This document shows, piece by piece, positions 59,201 to 64,000 of a stretch of 64,000 bases of DNA (positions are counted from its first letter, which is position 1; each line of letters starts with the position of its first letter). The translations under genes and the position numbers were made by a program. The DNA comes from F23-D06 sp045130275 (GTDB lineage Bacteria > Bacteroidota > Bacteroidia > Bacteroidales > WCHB1-69), in the NCBI GenBank assembly GCA_045130275.1, contig JBGUPL010000133.1, forward strand, positions 7,825 to 71,824, written 5' to 3'. Under the pieces are notes generated by a model. The model was not told where the DNA came from, searched no databases, and saw only the letters and a list, made by a program, of their open reading frames with translations.

Positions 59201-60658
59201 CTCGCAGCCCTTCCCGTCCAGCAGTTTCCGCTCCATAGGGATGACGAGCGCTGAATCGTCCGAAAGAGCGTACACGGCGCCCACCTCCTCGTCCGTCAGG
59301 GACGACTTGTCCGTGATGATGGAGAGGGTGTCGCGCTTGACCACAGTGCCCGTGCGCACGTCCGTGTAAACCCACGTCAACGGATGCGTGTAGTGGTAAC
59401 GGTAGAATTCGTGGTCGTTGGCGGTTGAGATATGCTCGGGTTGGTACTGGGCTTCCTGAAGATCGCGTTTGTAGTAACGAATGCCATAACGATCGCGATG
59501 CCAATAACGGTTGCGAACACAGTTGCCGGGATCCATCAGGACGGAATCCACAACATCCGAACTGTCCTTCTCGAAATAGATCCCATTGGGTCGCCGGTAT
59601 TGAAAGACACGGCTTTCGTTTTCATAACCACAACCCGACACCTTATATTCAAACGTGATGTTCCGGTCCCAAAGGTCGCAGTATTTATCGGCACTGAACG
59701 CCGTGTCAAACAGATAGTAGCGGAAGCTGGCCATGGAGTCATACGGCATCGGATGCCACTCGCCCGTCATCAGCCCGTCGTAAACGAGGCGGTAGCTGAC
59801 ATGCTGATGCATCAGTTTCGCGATACGCGTGACGGAATTGTAATAGGTGATGGTCATCCGCACCACGTTGCTGTCGGAGAAATTGCCTGAAGAGGCCATA
59901 ATGGCGAAAGAATACGGTCGTGGAAGATTCTGCATCTGCACCGTTTCCACCACCTGGGGAAGCCCATAGCCGCAACCGTCCTCCACCCGGAACGACCAGT
60001 TGCCGGCAGGCAGACTGTCGATGGTATAGTAGTCGCGGAAGTCGTAATGGTACTCTTTCGTTCCGGAATACTGCCTGCCGGTGAAGATCTCGGTCCGGAG
60101 CGTGTCGCCGCTGTCGGCATCGGAGACCACCACCGTGTAGGGGAATTGCCCGTAGAGGATCCGCAGCTGCACACGCCCGATGTCCATACAGGGAACGGTG
60201 TAGAAGGTGCCCGCGCCATAGGCGTCGCCGGAAGAACCCACGTTGACGATCGACGCTGTGGGCTTCTGATACGAAGTCGTGATGGTGAGCACCGTCTCCG
60301 TGTCCACACGCATGTAACCGCCCGCGCCATCCGCGAGCAACGCCTCCACACCCACCGTGTAGGTACCATAATTGACGGTCAGCGTGTCCGTGCCGCCGGC
60401 ATAGTACCAGCCGGAATAGTGGGCCGAGTCCGCCGGCGTCAGCTTGTAGTAGGCACGGACTTGCGAAAGTCCCGGCGGAAGGGAGTCCAGCGCCTTGCCG
60501 GCACCGTCGGTCAGGGCATAGACCACCTTGCCGTTGTTATAGCACGTGGCTCCCACCACCGAGAATCGAACGCGAAAAGCGGAAACGTCCTGCGCCGAGA
60601 CCGCCGTCAGCAGCCCGCACAGCAGGAATGTCAACAAAAACAGTAGCTTTTTTTTCAT
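56240..60658 (-). CDS. Very large secreted protein with DUF1566-like C-terminus
   Basis: The 1472-residue protein starts with MKKKLLFLLTFLLCGLLTAVSA. Its body is a chain of beta-rich SprB/PKD-like modules with paired cysteines (VVGATCYNNGKVVYAL, PDTTVCPGEVVELRFTP). The last 190 residues (from about 1280) are a DUF1566/FISUMP-type fold: GWYLPSFGELTVL, NYWSSTYRDANYAWVF and the ending NNGVRPVTKF. It is probably a surface adhesin or glycan-binding protein. An upstream ATG at 60700 would add 14 basic residues and cannot be excluded. It is cotranscribed with the next gene. Confidence 0.8.
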   Translation of the reverse strand: MKKKLLFLLTFLLCGLLTAVSAQDVSAFRVRFSVVGATCYNNGKVVYALTDGAGKALDSLPPGLSQVRAYYKLTPADSAHYSGWYYAGGTDTLTVNYGTYTVGVEALLADGAGGYMRVDTETVLTITTSYQKPTASIVNVGSSGDAYGAGTFYTVPCMDIGRVQLRILYGQFPYTVVVSDADSGDTLRTEIFTGRQYSGTKEYHYDFRDYYTIDSLPAGNWSFRVEDGCGYGLPQVVETVQMQNLPRPYSFAIMASSGNFSDSNVVRMTITYYNSVTRIAKLMHQHVSYRLVYDGLMTGEWHPMPYDSMASFRYYLFDTAFSADKYCDLWDRNITFEYKVSGCGYENESRVFQYRRPNGIYFEKDSSDVVDSVLMDPGNCVRNRYWHRDRYGIRYYKRDLQEAQYQPEHISTANDHEFYRYHYTHPLTWVYTDVRTGTVVKRDTLSIITDKSSLTDEEVGAVYALSDDSALVIPMERKLLDGKGCELYVSLDTFRFMHRISSDSICWQVEYKDNGKECCTVPRWVRVYQVADFGNITDGTVIRLTRSPYQNFYNFEAVYHAADKSWTVVRENPGNTAAITGNINGRGLYISDYCLPSGPYVFEITTACGTARASRNVAFGNNKEMQVAEEIVCVSSRDCGNLYIDYPQGSYRWMSTNTSPETGLPLDTVYQKVVMKATVIDAPIASLKGKEDYMRPHFTFSLPGTYVLRICPNLALNECSSGVCHYDTFHLDAATVEFVEALAVVCDTASTEGSAWVRADRGMPPYTYTLYDQPDKLGNILAVNHTGVFPNVPMHSDQTLSCLVQDSCMAYFHVNFQPTAMAELQKLWFDGGLTATETCEGTTIQIHALAVGDIWQYEWTGPNGFHSTSPDPYVFVPRGNGDGWYRVSIRQTSCAGELSDSIYLTVLPAPRLTLSPDTTVCPGEVVELRFTPHSDAASGDIPFSVAFANAGGIQVRQYSAAAGVTVIDTFSTLSPAKIYPVGIRDDRCDYRLADPEDTLRILLRTDISSLSRLITTFDTVCYDGEARLYARAVDTVPYIIRWYGDYNQKRLLKAETMVDTGRWSHYDTAGIQHRTLLYVSLQRDGECPSVHGLLDGGVWSGAGETAPGIAIADVWDGGNIIYRDEVCQSQTLGYDDPFGVIPGVVDAETIGRAMRKAGNYYFSKTFSSADGYGCDSTVVFHLTVSPPPMTELAATVTRQAGFLWHDSLYTESGRYAVLSAASGGCDRLDVLNLTVLDVANTEGEICGGDSVTLRVAASLSGATYGDEAIPRRARPGDVLCTDGSLLPADSFPGSGKTPMGVVFQVDETGIHGRAVSLFETSRIFSYSSTPFFIMSQSYEDAPSALSDDDGEANTLHMKAVNDAYAGVDFATDSTAASYCYYFNPNTLTTDRTHHGWYLPSFGELTVLQSNVWEVNRTLNRLCQLNSAYKTFSSDNYWSSTYRDANYAWVFTSTSWGLYRFSQNNGVRPVTKF

Positions 60659-60722
60659 AGCGCACATTTTTTTGGAATTAATTGTTAATTTTTTAGTCAT
60701 AAATTATTTAATTTCTCGGCGG

Positions 60723-60730
60723 CAAAAATA
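60723..60730 (-). promoter_or_regulatory. -7 box of the large secreted protein gene
   Basis: Minus-strand TATTTTTG lies 23 bases before the ATG at 60700 and 65 before that at 60658. Confidence 0.7.
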
Positions 60731-60841
60731 AAAAATTTTTAATTCGACACCTGATTAAAATAATAATTTATTTTATTTTCATTTCTTAACAATTAACAGT
60801 AAAAAAATAGCAACTGAAAACGGGAATGACGATTGTTCACT

Positions 60842-61016
60842 ACTGATGCGGTATTTTCAAAAAAGACAATTTTAACATATTGATATACGCCTCTTTATGG
60901 ATATTTGTTGAATTTTCGATTTGCAATAAATCCCGTTTTCGCACGACAAGTGCGGTCGCGAAAACTCCCCTTCTTTTCAAGAAGGGGTGCCTGAAAGGCG
61001 GGGTAGTAATATAAAA
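60842..61016 (-). repeat. 175-bp dispersed repeat, right copy (inverted)
   Basis: The reverse complement aligns over its full length with 12114-12288, with scattered substitutions, some paired across hairpin arms. Includes the two-hairpin module at 60963-61007. Confidence 0.85.
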
Positions 61017-61030
61017 TATCAGAATTCCTT

Positions 61031-61144
61031 ATGAAAAAATCAATCATCAGGGACCATTATTAGAGTTCGCAATTTGAAGACAGAGTTGCTGACTATGAAA
61101 AAGAGAACCACAAACCCCGAGACGAGAAAGGATTATGTGAATAA
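61031..61144 (+). pseudogene. Possible remnant of a small gene
   Basis: An ATG frame reads MKKSIIRDHY, a TAG stop, then SSQFEDRVADYEKENHKP and a further ten residues to TAA. The frame is continuous apart from the single TAG. The charged composition looks protein-like, but the length is short and no family is recognised, so this may be chance. Confidence 0.25.
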
Positions 61145-61167
61145 ACTAAGGAAGAATTTTTAATATT

Positions 61168-61212
61168 ACTACCCTGGCCTCCGGCCACCCCTTCTAAAAT
61201 AGAAGGGGAATT
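61168..61212 (+). repeat. Two-hairpin repeat module, fourth copy
   Basis: ACTACCCT is followed by GGCC-loop-GGCC and CCCCTTCTA-loop-TAGAAGGGG, then AATT. Paired positions differ from the other copies while stems are kept. Confidence 0.8.
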
Positions 61213-61311
61213 GGCGCCTCGTGGCACAGAAGTGCCACCGTATGATGGGAGAGGTTGTTGTCCCAGTCTTATTTGTCTTTTGGGTCAACAACTATAATCA
61301 TTGCCAAAAAA

Positions 61312-61342
61312 AAAGACAGCGGGGAATGTCCTCGCTGTCTTT
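61312..61342 (-). terminator. Terminator of the MBG protein gene
   Basis: A perfect ten-base stem AAAGACAGCG/CGCTGTCTTT with an eleven-base loop lies 33 bases after the stop at 61375; on the minus strand it runs into nine T residues. Confidence 0.9.
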
Positions 61343-61374
61343 GTCTTGAAAATGGTCCTACTGGACGGGGATCC

Positions 61375-64000
61375 TTACGGATTCACCTTGCGGACGCAAC
61401 GCACGCTCATCTTGTCGGTCTTGCGTGCCTGGATGGTCTGGATGTCGTCGCAGTAGTAGGAGATTGCACTGCTGGTGACGGTGTTGCCCGGAGTCAGGTC
61501 AGCGTTCCAGAAGTGATAGTTAATCATAATCTCCTCGTAACGGTGCTTGACGCTGTTGTACCAACCGCCGCCGCGAGCGTTGAAGCCTGTGCCATCAGCT
61601 TCGCCTTCCATACCGGACTGCCAGTATTGCGTGCTCGGATCCTTCAGCAAGCTGGTGGAACCGGCCGTGTTGTTCAGCAGGTCGTAGTCAGCCTGGCTGC
61701 CGACACTCCAGTTAGGAGGACAAATACCTTGTACGTACGGGTTGCCGCAGTCATCGGTCAACGTGGTGGGAAGTTCATCATCATTGCCCTCTTCCACGCC
61801 AACAGCGGTGTACCAAGAGTAGAGATAGCCGAACTTGTTAAGATTAGCAGGATCCTCCCTGTAGGTCACAGCGCTGCCGGTCTCATAGCGCAGGTTCTCG
61901 GTGAACCAGCACTGGGAGCCGATACGGACAGCCTCATAGGTATAGCCTTGCCATTCAACACCCTCACAAGGCTTGTAGTCAACCGTCACCGTCTGTTCGC
62001 AGGTGGCGACAACCTGGTCGCAACCGTCGGTCATCGTCCAAGTGATCGTGTGCGTGCCAACACCCAGCGGGTTGAGCTCGCTCAGGTTGTTGCTCACCGT
62101 GTAGGTGCCTTCGGCGATGTTGCTCACCGTAGGCGTACCCAGATCGCTTTCAACAACCTCAGTGCTGGTCTCGCAGTCGTTCAGCAGGAACGTCTTAGCA
62201 ATAGGACATTCGAAGTTGGCGGGATCAGCATCCGTCACCGTCAACGTGCCGTTGACATAGGTAATGTCGTAGTCGGCAGTCACATCTTCATCGTCCTGTT
62301 TGATCAGAGCATTGCTCGGCACATTGTCGCTGGAGCCCTTACAGATCTGCTCACCGTCAACATCGACGGAGATCAGTTGGTCAGGCTGGGCAATCGTGCC
62401 AACGGTCACCGTGTAGTCGCTGTTCGTCAGAGCAGTGCCGTCGAACTGTTTCTCGGCGTCACCAGCCTTGATGGTGATCTCACGGTATTCGATGTTCAGC
62501 TTCACATCAACTGCAGGAGCGTAGCTGGCCTTGACATTCTCACCAGCGGCGTTCTCAATCACGAAGTCTTGTTGCTTGTCAACATAGCCCACAACGGCCG
62601 TCGGAGCCAGCTGGAAGCCTTCTTGCGTGATATACTGACCGACGTGGATACCGCTGTGGTCAGTCACAACATCCGGATTGCTTTCAGTCTCCAGGATACC
62701 GGCGGTGAACTTATCACCAGCAGCGAGACCTTCAATGTGCAACTGTTCGTAGGTCACCGTGAACTTCGTACCGTCATAGACCTTGGAGGAGTCGAGAGCG
62801 ATAGTGAGGTTACGTTTGGAGATGATCTGCGTGAAGTCGTAGGTCACATTGTAGTTTTCGATACCGTCGCTGGTCTGGAACGGAGTGGTGATATTGGCAC
62901 CCGTGTTGTCGGTATAGGTACCGGCTTGTGCACTCGGGGTCGTCACCTCACCGGCGGTCAGCGTAGCGTTGCCTTGCAGACCGTCGGCAGTCACCGTAGT
63001 ATTCTGGTAAGTAGTCACCAGCGGCGTGCCGTCATACACCTTCGTGTCGTTGGCGATGGTGATGATCATGTCGCGTTTGGTGATGGTGAAGGTACCGGTC
63101 TCGGTGCTCACCGCGTAATTCGGGTTAGCGCCCGGAACCACCGTGATGGTGTACTCACCTGCGGCCTGGCCCGGTTCGCGGGTCAAGGTATAGACCGGAT
63201 CGACGCCAGCTTCGGGTTTACCCGTGATGGTAGCCGTCAGCTCAGGATCGGTAGCCGGGTTGTTATCATAGACCTTCGTCTTGTCGTCTGCCTTGATGGT
63301 GATCGGGCACGGAGTGATGGTCAGCTTGCCAGCCACGTAGGTGATCTCGTAGTTGCCAGTTGCGTTGCCGATTGCCGCCGCGCTCGGGACAATCTTACCA
63401 GGATACTCACCGACGTTCGTCTCCTGACCGTTCAGCTTGATGCTCGTCAGAGCGTCGCTGCCCTGCAGACCCACAACCGTCACCTTGTCGGCGTTCGTGT
63501 AGGTGGCATTGTTCTCACCTTGAGCCAAGCCATTATAGACATAAGTCTGGTCGTTAGCGGTGATGGTGAGAGCTGCCTTGTTGATGGTCAGTTTACCAGC
63601 CACGTAGGTAATCTCGTAGTTGTCGGTTGCGTTGCCGATTGCTGCCGCGCTCGGGACGATCTTACCGGCATACTCGCCGACGTTCGTCTCCTGGCCGTTC
63701 AACGTGATGCTCGTCAGAGCGTCGCTGCCCTGCAGACCCACAACCGTCACCTTCTCGGTGATGACCGTGGCATTCGTGTAGGTCGCGTTGTTCTCACCTT
63801 GGGCTGCGCCGTTGTAGGTGTAGGTCTGGTCGTTGGCGGTGATGGTGAGAGGAGCCTTGGTGATGGTGAATGTACCGTTCTGAGTGGTCACCGTGTAGTT
63901 CGGGTTGGATGCGGCAGGAGCGTTCACCGTGATGGTGTACTCGCCGACATTCTGACCGGCCTCGCGGCTCAACGTATAGACAGGATCGACACCGTTGGCG
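61375..64000 (-). CDS. MBG-repeat protein with FISUMP C-terminus, 5' end missing
   Basis: The reading frame is open to the window edge; about 874 C-terminal residues are visible. MBG-type beta domains repeat along the chain, each starting ITANDQTYTYNG or similar and ending ITYVAGKLTI; at least seven units are visible. An HYR-like module (GTYTVSNNLSELNPLGVG) precedes a FISUMP domain (about the last 180 residues; YTYEAVRIGSQCWFTENL, CPPNWSVGSQADY, MSVRCVRKVNP). Likely a long surface stalk with a lectin-like tip. Two MBG units are almost identical at DNA level. No sorting domain follows the FISUMP domain. Confidence 0.88.
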   Translation of the reverse strand, partial: ANGVDPVYTLSREAGQNVGEYTITVNAPAASNPNYTVTTQNGTFTITKAPLTITANDQTYTYNGAAQGENNATYTNATVITEKVTVVGLQGSDALTSITLNGQETNVGEYAGKIVPSAAAIGNATDNYEITYVAGKLTINKAALTITANDQTYVYNGLAQGENNATYTNADKVTVVGLQGSDALTSIKLNGQETNVGEYPGKIVPSAAAIGNATGNYEITYVAGKLTITPCPITIKADDKTKVYDNNPATDPELTATITGKPEAGVDPVYTLTREPGQAAGEYTITVVPGANPNYAVSTETGTFTITKRDMIITIANDTKVYDGTPLVTTYQNTTVTADGLQGNATLTAGEVTTPSAQAGTYTDNTGANITTPFQTSDGIENYNVTYDFTQIISKRNLTIALDSSKVYDGTKFTVTYEQLHIEGLAAGDKFTAGILETESNPDVVTDHSGIHVGQYITQEGFQLAPTAVVGYVDKQQDFVIENAAGENVKASYAPAVDVKLNIEYREITIKAGDAEKQFDGTALTNSDYTVTVGTIAQPDQLISVDVDGEQICKGSSDNVPSNALIKQDDEDVTADYDITYVNGTLTVTDADPANFECPIAKTFLLNDCETSTEVVESDLGTPTVSNIAEGTYTVSNNLSELNPLGVGTHTITWTMTDGCDQVVATCEQTVTVDYKPCEGVEWQGYTYEAVRIGSQCWFTENLRYETGSAVTYREDPANLNKFGYLYSWYTAVGVEEGNDDELPTTLTDDCGNPYVQGICPPNWSVGSQADYDLLNNTAGSTSLLKDPSTQYWQSGMEGEADGTGFNARGGGWYNSVKHRYEEIMINYHFWNADLTPGNTVTSSAISYYCDDIQTIQARKTDKMSVRCVRKVNP
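63315..63849 (-). repeat. Near-identical tandem MBG units in coding DNA
   Basis: Segments 63315-63570 and 63582-63849 are alike along their length apart from scattered changes; the second has four extra codons (about VITE) before KVTVVGLQGSD. They encode adjacent MBG domains and indicate recent duplication. Confidence 0.85.

Larger units (their letters stand above)
60731..61311 (+). other. Gene-free stretch with repeats and a decayed small frame
   Basis: No intact gene is apparent. It holds an AT-rich tract (60731-60830), the inverted 175-bp repeat (60842-61016), a possible broken small frame (61031-61144), and another two-hairpin module (61168-61212) followed by a GTGGCAC/GTGCCAC palindrome at about 61221-61238. 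Confidence 0.7.

Noticed and set aside
54416..64000. T9SS sorting signal on the FISUMP proteins
   Set aside because: No type A or type B C-terminal sorting domain is visible after the FISUMP or DUF1566-like domains; only the protein at 36703 has one.
1..64000. tRNA, rRNA genes, prophage or intact insertion sequence
   Set aside because: Reading the intergenic spaces I saw no tRNA cloverleaf, rRNA segment, integrase, or transposase gene.

Overview
The window looks like chromosomal DNA of an anaerobic, probably gut-, rumen- or digester-associated member of the Bacteroidales. Evidence: at least fourteen promoters carry the Bacteroidota -7 box TAnnTTTG just upstream of genes. Gene content includes the Bacteroidota-only TamL lipoprotein, a type IX secretion sorting domain, DUF4476, DUF4230 and DUF5606 families, a long-form urocanate hydratase, Rnf subunits, a sodium-pumping methylmalonyl-CoA decarboxylase and a GT4/GH57/debranching-enzyme glycogen cluster. 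I see no rRNA, tRNA, CRISPR array, intact insertion sequence or prophage.

Layout. 1-840: end of a ribosomal protein operon (L18, S5) that stops at a terminator after rpsE. 1038-3007: operon of three secreted or anchored proteins (DUF4476, two DUF4230). 3101-6588 (minus): NAD(P)H-hydrate dehydratase, a thioredoxin-like lipid/cell-surface type protein and a TerC transporter. 6828-11252: glycogen triad. 11385-12970: Maf and a DUF5618 protein. 13016-19098 (minus): iorA-iorB-mreC-mreD-tamL. 19322-23601 (minus): methylmalonyl-CoA decarboxylase genes in the order mmdA, oadG-like, biotin carrier, mmdB. 23783-27773: gltX, a GH3-type acyl amido synthetase and a HAD phosphatase. 27946-32078: small hypothetical and lipoprotein genes. 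32139-39072: divergent hutU and GH20 hexosaminidase, then a T9SS-secreted PKD protein. 39263-45255: rnfDGEA, a membrane protein and a U32 peptidase. 45264-50810: YgjP-like protease, AAA ATPase, an outer-membrane pair and queA. 50827-54248 (minus): hypothetical, acyl-ACP thioesterase, C69 dipeptidase. 54416-64000 (minus): three large secreted proteins with FISUMP or DUF1566-like C-terminal domains, the last cut by the window edge.

Metabolically the genes fit amino-acid and carbohydrate fermentation with succinate-to-propionate conversion. IorAB makes reduced ferredoxin from aromatic 2-oxoacids, Rnf turns ferredoxin oxidation into an ion gradient, and MmdABC plus the OadG-like subunit adds a sodium gradient.

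The most unusual feature is the intergenic DNA. Nearly every operon end carries short tandem arrays of different sequence but a common period of seven bases. Several abut stop codons exactly, one lies in frame inside the U32 peptidase gene, and two form the entire 5' flank of a gene. Separate palindromic repeat families are scattered among them: a two-hairpin module with compensatory changes, a GTAGAGACGC palindrome (one copy inside a coding region), a GAGCTCTTGCCCC hairpin pair, and a 175-bp repeat present twice in inverted orientation 48.7 kb apart. Three normally conserved operons (spc, mre, rnf) are split here.
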